Source: Episyrphus balteatus (taxonomy: Eukaryota; Arthropoda; Insecta; Diptera; Syrphidae). From it: a DNA stretch of 64,000 bases. This document shows, piece after piece, positions 10,471 to 21,094 of this stretch. Positions within the stretch are counted from its first letter, which is position 1; each line of letters starts with the position of its first letter. The position numbers and the translations under genes are program-made. The DNA is taken from assembly GCF_945859705.1 (NCBI RefSeq), contig NC_079135.1, positions 123,137,551 to 123,201,550 on the forward strand, written 5' to 3'. A model generated the notes under the pieces. It worked only from the letters and a program-made list of their open reading frames with translations. It ran no database searches and was not told the DNA's origin.

Positions 10471-11172
10471 TTTTGACATTGCAGAAAAGGACCTACCTAC
10501 AATGGGTAACCTTTTGACGTTCAAGAAAAGGACCTACCTACAATGGGTAACCTTTTGACATTGCAAAAAAGGACCTACCTACAATGGGTAACCTTTTGAC
10601 GTTCAAGAAAAGGACCTACCTACAATGGGTAACCTTTTGACATTGCAGAAAAGGACCTACCTACAATGGGTAACCTTTTGACGTTCAAGAAAAGGACCTA
10701 CCTACAATGGGTAACCTTTTGACATTGCAGAAAAGGACCTACCTACAATGGGTAACCTTTTGACGTTCAAGAAAAGGACCTACCTACAATGGGTAACCTT
10801 TTGACATTGCAGAAAAGGATCTACCTACAATGGGTAACCTTTTGACGTTCAAGAAAAGGACCTACCTACAATGGGTAACCTTTTGACATTGCAGAAAAGG
10901 ACCTACCTACAATGGGTAACCTTTTGACGTTCAAGAAAAGGACCTACCTACAATGGGTAACCTTTTGACATTGCAGAAAAGGACCTACCTACAATGGGTA
11001 ACCTTTTGACGTTCAAGAAAAGGACCTACCTACAATGGGTAACCTTTTGACATTGCAGAAAAGGATCTACCTACAATGGGTAACCTTTTGACGTTCAAGA
11101 AAAGGACCTACCTACAATGGGTAACCTTTTGACATTGCAGAAAAGGACCTACCTACAATGGGTAACCTTTTA
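10470..11172 (+). repeat. 41-bp minisatellite in an 82-bp higher-order unit
   Basis: Two 41-bp monomers alternate regularly: one starts TTGACATTGCAGAAAAGG, the other TTGACGTTCAAGAAAAGG, and both continue ACCTACCTACAATGGG, TAACCTT. Eight or so 82-bp dimers run with very few changes. The monomer derives from the 3' part of the 84-bp unit just upstream, so the array shows step-wise shortening and re-amplification. Confidence 0.92.
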
Positions 11173-12160
11173 ACAATAAATTAGAAGTATGAGCCCACAA
11201 GAGGCGCACGAGATAAAACGTAATATAAAAAAATCAAAACATGCACATTTCAAACATACATTTATAAAATTTATATTCCTTCAAGTAGGAAGCATGACTA
11301 AATATTTTCTTCTTTATTTTCTTTTCTTTCCGAGCATTTCCAACACAGAAAAATGGCTAAGAAAGCCATATGAGCCACGACACAGCTTTTTCAATTCTCT
11401 TGATTCTGTAGAATCAAAGTGGGCAGGGACATCTGTTCATAGGCAGATCAAACCCACAACACAAGGCACACAATGCAGTATATCAATAGCAGCAATATTT
11501 CGTCATACATCAGTATTTTAACGAGGATAACAACCAAAGCAGCAGCAAGAACTACAAGAACCACACCACAGCACCAACTTGTGATTCATCAAACCATCAA
11601 CAGAATTCACCAACAAGTTTCAGTAGCTCTTCAATTTTAACCACAAGAATTCAGCAGTATCTACAAGTCTCACAACAATCATCACCAAAAATTTACAAAA
11701 TAAAACGGATCAAGTTTTTCCACACAAAGTAGAAAAATTTTCATCAAAAAGTTATGCACCCACTGAAAACACACCAAGGAATCTCCAGATATCTATATTT
11801 GGCAATAATAGCAGATATGACACAACACAACAGCTTTCACAACAACAAAACTGGCCTTGACATTTTCAAGTTTCAAAACTCTGGTTCATTAAAACCGCCA
11901 ACTACGATATTCTCCCGACTCTCAAATCAAAGTCTCCAAGGCATCTAACAGGCTTTCAGTCTGGAGATTCATTTGAACAACGATCTCCTCTGTCACTATA
12001 GTCACTTCTTTACATAATACCCGAATCGACTTGGTTTTTTCCATTGGCATTAACAAACACTCAGGGGCGCCAATGGTTTTCCCAATGTCCTTGAGCAAAT
12101 GCTATTCGGAAGAAGCCCCCAACGCATCGAAGATCAACAATCATCAAATATTAAACCGAA
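11173..12160 (+). other. Unassigned 3' interior of the LTR element
   Basis: Relatively CA-rich sequence with short open stretches, ending in a purine tract. No recognisable protein; the frames at 11189, 11754 and 12031 are short and unlike any family I know. Confidence 0.5.
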
Positions 12161-12161
12161 G

Positions 12162-12178
12162 GTTTAAAGTGGGCAGGA
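12162..12178 (+). promoter_or_regulatory. Polypurine tract
   Basis: The purine-rich AAAGTGGGCAGGA abuts the right LTR, the standard position for plus-strand priming. Confidence 0.6.
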
Positions 12179-12435
12179 TGTTAAATAATCCGTGCCTACT
12201 CGCAGGAGAATATCTTAACACACACAACATCTCAACGAACAGGAGATCAGCGAAACATTATGTGTATCTCCTTTTCCCTTCTTCCTCCACACACACCCGA
12301 ATAGTCAGTCTTAACAAGATCTCTCAATAAAGAGGACGTCCAGTCCTATTGCAATTATAAACTTGTGTTTTATTTATTTATAATTACGAATTAAATATAC
12401 AGTCCACTTTAAATTTATTAATAGTTTATTGTTCA
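12179..12435 (+). repeat. 3' LTR of the non-coding LTR element
   Basis: Matches 4354-4610 over its full 257 bp; followed by the TAGTG target duplication. The lack of visible differences implies a recent insertion. Confidence 0.93.
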
Positions 12436-12440
12436 TAGTG

Positions 12441-12737
12441 ATTGATAAGGTTGGTGCGAGCGAGGATACTTAATAGTCTATCGAATAAAACCTTTTGAAT
12501 AGAACAAATTCGTTCCAGAGTTTTAATTGCTGATTATGATTCATTGGCATAAAAGAATACTCCACCCAAAAATGCTACTAAATCTATTGATGCATATCTG
12601 AGAAAACGGCAACAATGGTCGGTTTTCAGTTTTTTTTTTTAAATCGAAAGCCAAGCCTAAAGTCATAACTATAATGACCTACAAAGTGAAAAAGTGGGAA
12701 ATTTAAAAAAGTAAACATTTTTTATTTCTTAAAAATC
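12441..12737. other. Unassigned spacer
   Basis: About 300 bp between the LTR element and the 11-bp satellite. Nothing recognised. Confidence 0.4.
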
Positions 12738-14624
12738 TTAGTTCGTGTCCCGGACGTGTCCCGGACATGTCCCGGAGGTGTCCCGCACATGTCCCGGACA
12801 TGTCCCAGACATGTCCCGGACATGTCACAGACGTGTCCCGGACATGGACATGTCCCGGACATGTCCCGGACGTGTCCCGGACATGTCCCGGACATGTCCC
12901 GGACGTGTCCCGGACGTGTCCCGGGCATGTCCCGGACATGTCCCGGACGTGTCCCGGACATGTCCCGGACATGTCCCAGACGTGTCCCGGACTTGTCCCG
13001 GACGTGTCCCGGACTTGTCCCGGACGTGTCCCGGGCATGTCCCGGACGTGTCCCGGACATGTCCCGGACGTGTCCCGGACATGTCCCGGACGTGTCCCGG
13101 ACATGTCCCGGACGTGTCCCGGACATGTTCCGGACGTGTCCCGGACATGTCCCGGACATGTCCCGGACATGTCCCGGACATGTCTCGGACGTGTCCCGGA
13201 CATGTCCCGGACATGTCCCGGACGTGTCCCGGACATGTCCCGGACGTGTAGCGGACATGTCCCAGACGTGTCCCGGACGTGTCCCGGGCATGTCCCGGAC
13301 ATGTCCCGGACGTGTCCCGGACATGTCCCGGACATGTCCCAGACGTGTCCCGGACTTGTCCCGGACGTGTCCCGGACTTGTCCCGGACGTGTCCCGGCCA
13401 TGTCCCGGACGTGTCCCGGACATGTCCCGGACGTGTCCCGGACATGTCCCGGACGTGTCCCGGACATGTCCCGGACGTGTCCCGGACATGTTCCGGACGT
13501 GTCCCGGACATGTCCCGGACATGTCCCGGACATGTCCCAGACGTGTCCTGGACATGTCCCGGACATGTCCCGGACGTGTCCCGGACATGTCCCAGACATG
13601 TCCCGGACATGTCCCAGACATGTCCCGGACGTGTCTCGTACATGTCCCGGACGTGTCCCGGAAATGTCCCGGATGTGTCCCCTACATGTCCCGGACGTGT
13701 CCCGGAAATGTCCCGGAAATGTCCCGGAAATGTCCCGGAAATGTCCCGGACATGTCCCGGGCATGTCCCGGACGTGTCCCGGACATGTCCCGGACATGTC
13801 CCGGAAGTGTCCCGGACGTGTCCCGGACATGTCCCAGATGTGTCCCGTACGTGTCCCGGACATGTCCCGGACGTGTCCCGGACATGTCCCGGACGTGTCC
13901 CGGACGTGTCCCGGACATGTCTCGGACGTGTCCCGGACATGTCCCGGACATGTTCCGGACGTGTCCCGGACATGTCCTGGACGTGTCCCGGACATGTTCC
14001 GGACGTGTCCCGGACATGTCCCGGACATGTCCCGGACGTGTCCCGGACATGTCCCGGACATGTCCCGGACGTGTCCCGGACATGTCCCGGACGTGTCCCG
14101 GACGTGTCCCGGACATGTCTCGGACGTGTCCCGGACATGTCCCGGACATGTCCCGGGCATGTCCCGGACATGTTCCGGACGTGTCCCGGACATGTCCTGG
14201 ACGTGTCCCGGACATGTTCCGGACGTGTCCCGGACATGTCCGGACGTGTCCCGGACATGTCCCGGACATGTCCCGGACGTGTCCCGGACGTGTCTCGGAC
14301 GTGTTTCGGACATGTCCCGGACATGTCTCGGACGTGTCCCGGACATGTCCCGGACATGTCCCGGACGTGTCCCGGACGTGTCCCGGACATGTCCCAGATG
14401 TGTCCCGTACGTGTCCCGGACATGTCCCGGACGTGTCCCGGACATGTCCCGGACGTGTCCCGGACATGTCTCGGACGTGTCCCGGACGTGTCCCGGACAT
14501 GCCCCGGACGTGTCCCGGACGTGTCCCGGACGTGTCCCGGACATGTCCCAGATGTGTCCCGTACGTGTCCCGGACATGTCCCGGACGTGTCCCGGACATG
14601 TCCCGAACGTGTCCCGCACGGAGA
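12738..14624. repeat. 11-bp palindromic satellite, array 1 (about 170 units)
   Basis: The unit is GTCCCGGACAT or GTCCCGGACGT, i.e. TGTCC-C-GGACA around a single centre base, and is nearly its own reverse complement. The CAT and CGT forms often alternate, giving a 22-bp dimer. Rare length slips occur (an extra GGACAT near 12841, a 10-mer near 14237). GC content is far above the surroundings. All six frames stay open because 33 bp yields the same 11-codon peptide cycle in each phase and the unit contains no stop, so the long frames here are artefacts and not genes. Confidence 0.95.
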
Positions 14625-14628
14625 AAAA

Positions 14629-15845
14629 ATAAGGTATGAACCACCTTATTTCTGGTAAATTTAACTTTAATGTAAAGTTTAAATAGGGATGACTCCCCAA
14701 TAAAATGGAATTTACCTTACTTTTCTAGTAAATTTATAGCTTATGATTAACTTTACAGTAAAGCCTTTTTTTGTATGAATTTCTAATAGAAATTACTAGA
14801 AAGTTAGGTACTTATTTTACCTTACTATAAGGCTGAAAATACTGATTTTTAAAGTAAATTGAACTTCTCTATGGAAGGTATATAATTTAGTTACAGATTG
14901 GATCAAATAAAGTCAATTTCATTTTTATTGATGACATTTTTCTAAATAAAATTGTATGCATTTATCTTACAAAAATTAAAACAAAAAAAGTAATTTTTGT
15001 AATTATTGAAAAGCATAACTAGGTAACACGAACTTAATCCTCAAAGCTATTTAGAAGTAAGTAACGTATGACCCTGTTATGTTTTTCAATAATTACATAA
15101 ATTACCTAGTTTATTATAATTTTTGTAAGATGCAAACAAACAATTTTATTTAGGAAAATATCATCAATAAAAATGAAATTGACTTTATTTGATCTAATTT
15201 TTTTCTAATTCTTCATGAATTAATTGGATTGAATGATGTTAATGCATATGGATACTCCTATATAATTCTAACACAAGAAACAAATTTGCTATCCGTAATT
15301 ACGGAGCCAATAATAACGTATAAAAGAACACAAAAAGTAATGAAAACATTTCACTTATAAAAGAAAAACACAAATGGGAAAAGAAATTTTTACATTTTAT
15401 TTCTTTATTAATTATTCCGCACCCGGACACCTAAAAGCTTTGACAAAAAAAAATATCCAAAACAAATGGAAAACAAAATGGCAGACTTTTCAATGACAGC
15501 AATTAAGATATGGGGAAAATTCCTAGAATTAGGTAATATTATCCCTTAGTGTAAGGTAAAACTTATTCATAGAATAGTTAAATTTGTAAAATATGTTTTA
15601 CTAGAATCTTAAAGTGAAAAGAGTCGTACACTTTTTTGGATGAAGGTTTATTTTACTCTACGTAAAGAAATTATTGCTACTCGTAAGGTATATACTACTT
15701 TATTTTGTTCACCATAATTGTCTTGTAAAAATTACTTTACGGAGCCAAGAAATGTTCAATACGTAAGGTAAATTTTACTTAAAATCTAGGGCTCTTTACT
15801 TTAATTTCCTTACTAGTCATATGGAGTATAAAATACTAGAATAAT
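14629..15845. repeat. Core between the satellite arms, copy B of the dispersed segment
   Basis: AT-rich and non-coding. 14657-15450 aligns with 1037-1630 plus 2500-2645. The right part is rich in AAGGTAAA and TTTACCTTAC motifs in both orientations. No open reading frame of note. Confidence 0.75.
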
Positions 15846-15849
15846 TTTT

Positions 15850-16640
15850 CTCCGTGCGGACTTGTCCCGGACATGTCCCAGATGTGTCCCGGACGTGTCC
15901 CGGACGTGTCCCGGACATGTCCCGGACGTGTCCCGGACATGTCCCAGACGTGTCCCGGACATGTCCCGGACGTGTCCCAGACGTGTCCCGGACATGTCCC
16001 GCACATGTCCCGGACATGTCCCGGACATGTCTCGGACGTGTCCCGCACGTGTCCCGGACATGTCCCGGACGTGTCCCGGACATGTCCTGGACGTGTCCTG
16101 AACATGTCCCAGACATGTCCCGGACGTGTCCCGGACAAGCCCCAGACGTGTCCCGGACATGTCCCGGACGTGTCCCGGACATGTCCCGGAAGTGTCCCGG
16201 ACATGTTCCGGACGTGTCCCGGACATGTCCCGGACATTTCCCGGACGTGTCCCGGACATGTCCCGGACGTGTCCCGGACATGTCCCGGACGTGTCCCGGA
16301 CATGTCCCGGACGTGTCCCGGACGTGTCCCGGACATGTCCCGGACGTGTCCCGGACATGTCCCGGACGTGTCCCGGACATGTCCCGGACGTGTCCCGGAC
16401 ATGTCCCGGACGTGTCCCGGACATGTCTCGGACGTGTCCCGGACATGTCCCGGACATGTCCCGGACATGTCCCGGACATGTCCCGGACATGTCCCGGACG
16501 TGTCCCGGACATGTCCCGGACGTGTCCCGGACGTGTCCCGGACATGTCTCGGACGTGTTTCGGACATGTCCCGGACATGTCTCGGACGTGTCCCGGACAT
16601 GTCCCGGACGTGTCCCGGACATGTCCCGGACGTGTTCCGG
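15850..16640. repeat. 11-bp palindromic satellite, array 2 (about 70 units)
   Basis: Same 11-bp unit as array 1. The stretch 16250-16430 shows particularly regular CGT/CAT alternation. It ends in GTGTTCCGGACGAAGACG, after which unrelated AT-rich sequence begins. Confidence 0.95.
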
Positions 16641-16893
16641 ACGAAGACGATGTCCCGAAAATGACTTTTGAATGTTATTTTTTAGAAAATATATCAGCGG
16701 AGCTATCCAGAATATTTGAAGTCATTCCGAAAACTCTAAATAGACTTAATTTAAATCTTGTACAGCACTTTACTCCCCAACTACTCTGTTGTTTCTCTAC
16801 TCTTTTGTCTCTCCTGTAAAATTTTGATTTTGGGAGTTACGAGGTTTCCTTATAAGGCCGACGATATGAGATAATTTTGCATAATTTAATTAC

Positions 16894-17833
16894 ACTGGTC
16901 AACAAAATTTAACTTTTTTTTGCCACAAGAACCCAAATATACTTTTCTAGTAGTTTTTGGGGTGCTGAATCCGAATCTGAAGTCAGAAAAATTTAATTGG
17001 CCTTCGTTTTTGAAATATTACCGTTAGAAAATGTCAAAAAACTTAATTTTGGCTGTTTTCGAGGTTCTGTTTTTATGTGGGGTAATTCATTATAAACAAA
17101 TTTGTAATGGTTATTATAAGAACAGATATTCTTCTTTCGAAAACTGTTTAAATTTTCCCGATATCTCTTTTATTGCTCGAGATATCTTTAGTTTCATTTA
17201 ATAAGTCAAAGAGAAACTAAACTTAATCTAAAGTTTAAGTCACTGGCCACAGAATTCTTGCCACAAGAACCAAAATATACTTTTCTGAAGGTTTTTGGGT
17301 TGCTGAACTCAAATCCGCAATCGGAAAAATTCTATTAGCCTCCGTTCTTGAAATATAACCGTTATAAAAAAAAAAAACCCTTTTTTGCATTTTATAACGG
17401 TAATATTTTAAGAACGAAGGCTAATAGAATTTTTCTGATTGTGGATTCGAGTTCAGCAACCCAAAAACCTTCAGAAAAGTGTATTTTGATTCTTGTGGCA
17501 AAAAAAGTGTAATTTGGTTGGCCAGTGTTGTTTCTGATTCAAAGACCGCTACTTAAATTTTAAATATCTCGGGCAATAAAAGAGATATCGGAAAGATTTA
17601 AACATTTTTTGAATGAATAAAACTAGCTCTTATTGGCACCGTTACAAATTTATTCACAATTAATTACTTCACATAAAAACATAACCTCGAAAACAGCCAA
17701 AATTACGTTTTTTGACATTTTCTAACGGTAATATTTCAAAAACGAAGGCCAATAAAATTTTTCTGACTTCAGATTCGGATTCAGCACCCCAAAAACAACT
17801 AGAAAAGTATATTTTGGTTATTGTGGCAAAAAC
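16894..17833. mobile_element. Palindromic foldback element with four copies of one module
   Basis: The whole 0.94-kb segment is a near-palindrome centred around 17380 in a poly-A run. Each arm holds two diverged copies of the module: CACTGGTCAAC-like start, TTTTTTGCCACAAGAACC, AATATACTTTTCT, GTTTTTGGG, TGCTGAA, a GAAAAATT run, CGTT-TTGAAATAT, ACCGTTA. The inner pair lies at about 17238-17520. No coding capacity. Transcription through it would give a long double-stranded hairpin. Confidence 0.85.
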
Positions 17834-18331
17834 CTTGTTATCTAAAATTTTATAGAAAAAGAACTTGATTTGAAATCTGGAACTGACCTCATTTGCGAAA
17901 TTATCTCATTTGATAAGATAAACTTTGCCCTTGTTCTGTAATTTTTATCACTGATGATAAAATTTTTGAATGACTTGTATTCAATTTATCCCATAAAAAT
18001 TAAAGAAATTTCTATTAAAAAAATATAAAAAAATGACTATGAATTTTCCCAAATGCTTTTGTTTCGAACTGTACAGTTCATAATTATATTTATTTATTAT
18101 TTTTTTATTTTCAATCTGGCAATGTCACTAATGTCAACCATGAACCATTTGACGCCAAAAAAATCAAACGAAAAATAAAAAATTGTTTTGGGTGTTTCGC
18201 TGCTACAGTACATTTTTCGTCTCTTCTAAAATAATAAATTTTATCATAAAAATACTTATTTTAATCAACTTTCAAACCAATACACAAATTCCTTATAATA
18301 TTCTTCAAAAACAAACAAATAAACCATCATC
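17834..18331. promoter_or_regulatory. 5' flank of TAF5
   Basis: AT-rich upstream region. No TATA box was recognised with confidence. The motif GCGAAATTATCTCATTTG near 17895 recurs at about 23720, marking an old repeat fragment. Confidence 0.35.
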
Positions 18332-20329
18332 ATGAGTCTCTCGCAAGATAAACGCGAACTCATAACAATCCTCAAACTTATCAAAAAATACAATCTCAAA
18401 CAAACCGAGGATCTTCTGCGAAAGGAAGCCAACATAAAAGATGACATTGTCGTCGACGATGCTGATTTAAATAATATTCTAGCTGGTGCTTTAGATGGAG
18501 AAAATGCCACTGTTCCTGGCAGCGGTGGCGATCAAGAATTGTATGAAATTGCTTTTAATGATTTACGGAATTTTGTTGAAGAATCTTTAGATATTTACAA
18601 ACATGAATTGTCACTTGTATTGTATCCAATTTTGGTGCAAATCTATTTTAAACTCGTTCAGAGTGGTCATGAAGTGCAGGCAAGAAAATTTGTTGAGAAA
18701 TTTGGTCCAGGTTTAGACAATTATTATCAAGAAGATTTACAAAACATTTTGCTTATCACTAAACCTTCTCAAATGGAGAACAATGATTTGGTTACTGCCA
18801 TGGAACAGGACAAATTCATTATAAGGATGTCTAGAGATTCGCATTCTCTCTTTAAGAGACATATCCAAGATAGAAAGTTGGAAATTCTGTCCCAAATTGT
18901 AACCAAGTATCTTTTGATTGATACTTACGAAGGAACAGCTCGTAGCAAGGCTCAGTGTGATGCTACAGCTGGAGCAATAATTGGTGAAGCACGTCGCCAG
19001 GACAATAAAGTCCGTGTGTTCTTTGGTCTTCTTAAAGAAGTCGACTTTCAAAGTCTGACCACAACAACAACAAATCCACCTGCCGAAGAGGAAGATGAGA
19101 ATGATCCGGATGCTCCGGACAGACCAAAGAAGAAGAAACCAAAAAAAGATCCTCTCTTCTCGAAGAAGTCAAAGTCTGATCCGAATGCACCGGCTCATGA
19201 TCGTATTCCTCTTCCAGAGCTAAAAGATGCCGATAAGTTGGAAAAACTTAAAGCCCTTCGGGAATCCTCGAAGAGAGTCACTCTGGGAAAAGATTCCTTT
19301 CCATCAGTTTGCTTTTACACTATTCTAAATGGTGCGAATAGTGTAACCTGCGCTGAGATCTCAGAGGATTCCTCGATGGTGGCTGTGGGCTTTACAGACT
19401 CGAGTATTAAAGTATGGTCATTGACCCCGGCAAAGCTTAGGGAAATGAAAACCGCCGAACAGCTAAAAGACATCGATAAAGACGCCGAGGATGTTTTGGT
19501 GCGAATGATGGATGATAGAACGGCAGAGACTTCGCGGACGTTCTTTGGACACAGTGGTCCAGTTTATCGGTGTGCATTTGCTCCAGAGAAGAATCTTCTT
19601 CTCTCTTGTTCGGAAGACACAACCATTCGATTGTGGTCATTGCACACTTGGACATGTGTGGTAGTCTACAAAGGCCACTTGTATCCTGTGTGGGATGTTC
19701 GATTCTCTCCACATGGTTATTACTTTGCTACATGCTCGTATGACAAAAGTGCTCGTCTTTGGGCTACCGATTGTAATCAACCATTGCGAATTTTCTGCGG
19801 TCATTTGGCTGATGTCGATTGTGTTCAATTCCATCCGAACTCAAACTACATTGCAACTGGATCGAGTGATAGAACCGTTCGTTTATGGGACGTTCTTAAT
19901 GGTCAATTAGTCCGCCTAATGACTGGACACAAGGGACCTATATATAGTTTGGCATTTTCAATTTGTGGTCGTTATTTAGCATCGGGATCATCTGACCACC
20001 AAGTACTCATTTGGGATATAACACATGGACAATTGATTGCGTCATTGACTAAGCATACTGGATCTATACATACAATGTCATTTAGTCGTGATGGTAATAT
20101 ATTAGCTGTTGGTGGATTAGATTGTTATTTGACGTTGTGGGACTTTTCGAAGTTAACTGAAGATTATCAGTTGGCTAATAGTGGACATAATGCTTCACAT
20201 AATCCAGAGATAAATGATGGGTCGGAATATTTGCTGAGGGCTTTTCCAACTAAATCATCGCCTTTTCTAACGTTGCATTTTACAAGGAGGAATTTGTTGC
20301 TTGCGGTGGGAGTCTTTAAAGCACAATAA
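18332..20329 (+). CDS. Taf5: Transcription initiation factor TFIID subunit 5
   Basis: A single uninterrupted 665-residue frame. TAF5 is a scaffold subunit of TFIID and nucleates assembly of its lobes in the nucleus. Residues about 9-36 form a LisH-like helix pair (ILKLIKKYNL, TEDLLRKEA). Residues about 71-205 are the TAF5-specific NTD2 domain (FNDLRNFVEESL, LYPILVQIYFKLVQ, ARKFVEKFGP). An acidic then lysine-rich linker (about 250-285) leads to a C-terminal WD40 propeller with six clear repeats, each ending in motifs such as IRLWSL, ARLWAT, VRLWDV, LIWDI and LTLWDF. The ATG in CATCATCATGAG gives a family-like N-terminus. The SAGA relative (wda) and the testis paralogue cannannot be excluded by eye, but the full LisH-NTD2-WD40 order and length suit canonical TAF5. 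It is convergent with INO80E. Confidence 0.93.
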   Translation: MSLSQDKRELITILKLIKKYNLKQTEDLLRKEANIKDDIVVDDADLNNILAGALDGENATVPGSGGDQELYEIAFNDLRNFVEESLDIYKHELSLVLYPILVQIYFKLVQSGHEVQARKFVEKFGPGLDNYYQEDLQNILLITKPSQMENNDLVTAMEQDKFIIRMSRDSHSLFKRHIQDRKLEILSQIVTKYLLIDTYEGTARSKAQCDATAGAIIGEARRQDNKVRVFFGLLKEVDFQSLTTTTTNPPAEEEDENDPDAPDRPKKKKPKKDPLFSKKSKSDPNAPAHDRIPLPELKDADKLEKLKALRESSKRVTLGKDSFPSVCFYTILNGANSVTCAEISEDSSMVAVGFTDSSIKVWSLTPAKLREMKTAEQLKDIDKDAEDVLVRMMDDRTAETSRTFFGHSGPVYRCAFAPEKNLLLSCSEDTTIRLWSLHTWTCVVVYKGHLYPVWDVRFSPHGYYFATCSYDKSARLWATDCNQPLRIFCGHLADVDCVQFHPNSNYIATGSSDRTVRLWDVLNGQLVRLMTGHKGPIYSLAFSICGRYLASGSSDHQVLIWDITHGQLIASLTKHTGSIHTMSFSRDGNILAVGGLDCYLTLWDFSKLTEDYQLANSGHNASHNPEINDGSEYLLRAFPTKSSPFLTLHFTRRNLLLAVGVFKAQ

Positions 20330-20367
20330 TGAAAATTAATTTTATGTTTGGTTTTGTAATTTATTGC

Positions 20368-20373
20368 AATAAA
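20368..20373 (+). terminator. Polyadenylation signal of TAF5
   Basis: AATAAA 39 bp after the stop codon, within TTGCAATAAAGGG. Confidence 0.75.
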
Positions 20374-21094
20374 GGGAAGGTATTTGAATAAGATTTGTTT
20401 ATTTACTTTTACTTGACTCCTAAGATTGGCACTATTTCCTTAGAAATACGGGTAAATGGGGCTTTCAGCAACATTTTCAATGGATCTTGAACTAAAGGTC
20501 TTGTGAACAAAAACAGAAGAGACAGCTACAAAGCAAAACAATAAAGAAAATGATCTGGACAAGATGTTGTCCATAGGAAGAGTTAGTATAAGTATAACCC
20601 TTATATTGGTGTTTTGTAGTAGAAGAATTGTTAGAATGGCTAACACACTGTTTTAGCTTTGACGATGACATTGTAATAATATAAAGGTAAATGGTCAATC
20701 GAATATTATAGCAAAAAATGACAACACTTTCCATAATTCAACACCGTTTTTGACATAACGATGTATTAATTTAGCCTGGCAGATAAGTAGCATGCATTAG
20801 CTATGCCTCCCTAGCAGGCCAGTTCAGCTAATCTCCTATATTTAAAATCGGGTGGTGGTTAGTGCTAAGGTTCCATATATTCTTTCGACTCGTGTACTCG
20901 TTCAAATTAGATTTCATAATCTGCCTTGAAGCACAATAAGATTCGTGTTTTCGACTTTATAGCTTGTCTCCACGAAACAATTGAGAAGGGGCTTTAAACA
21001 ATGCCCTAACCGAATCTTTTCTCGAGTCCTTAGCGATTTTTAAAGTAGAGGACTAAAGCGGGTCAAGAAGACGATAGCATTGATTTCTTTACCT
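20374..21094. other. Unassigned region between TAF5 and a dead LINE
   Basis: Short frames only. The part after about 20940 may be an unreadable upstream extension of the LINE remnant. Confidence 0.35.

Larger units (their letters stand above)
4354..12435 (+). mobile_element. Non-autonomous LTR retroelement, about 8.1 kb, without gag or pol
   Basis: Two 257-bp LTRs (4354-4610 and 12179-12435) look identical by eye, begin TGTTAAATAATCC and end TTATTGTTCA. The insertion is flanked by TAGTG on both sides (4349-4353 and 12436-12440), a perfect 5-bp target duplication. A TGG primer-binding site follows the left LTR and a purine-rich tract precedes the right one. The 7.5-kb interior has no gag, protease, RT or integrase: it consists of TACCTAC-rich sequence, a triplicated segment and minisatellites. 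This fits a large retrotransposon derivative (LARD) mobilised in trans. The superfamily (BEL/Pao, Copia or Gypsy) cannot be fixed, though a 5-bp duplication suits the first two. Confidence 0.92.
12738..16640. mobile_element. Foldback-like composite: satellite arms around a 1.2-kb core
   Basis: Array 1 ends in CCGCACGGAGAAAAA (about 14614-14628) and array 2 begins with its reverse complement TTTTTCTCCGTGCGG (about 15845-15859). The two arrays therefore face inward as inverted arms around 14629-15845. Long terminal inverted arms built of short tandem repeats are the hallmark of Drosophila foldback (FB) elements. The outermost ends show only weak inverted similarity and I found no target duplication, so the exact limits are uncertain. 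Confidence 0.55.

Noticed and set aside
9994..10476. 160-codon frame with a 28-residue repeat
   Set aside because: The 84-bp minisatellite is a multiple of three and lacks stops; the minus strand is open too.
12703..14700. Very long open frames (up to 665 codons) on both strands rich in GTCPGHVRD
   Set aside because: They arise because an 11-bp stop-free, near-palindromic unit stays open in all six frames. Every frame gives the same peptide cycle, so there is no evidence of coding.
12738..16640. CRISPR array
   Set aside because: Units are continuous 11-mers without unique spacers, in a eukaryotic genome.
15813..16819. Several 180-320 codon frames in the second satellite array
   Set aside because: Same explanation as array 1.
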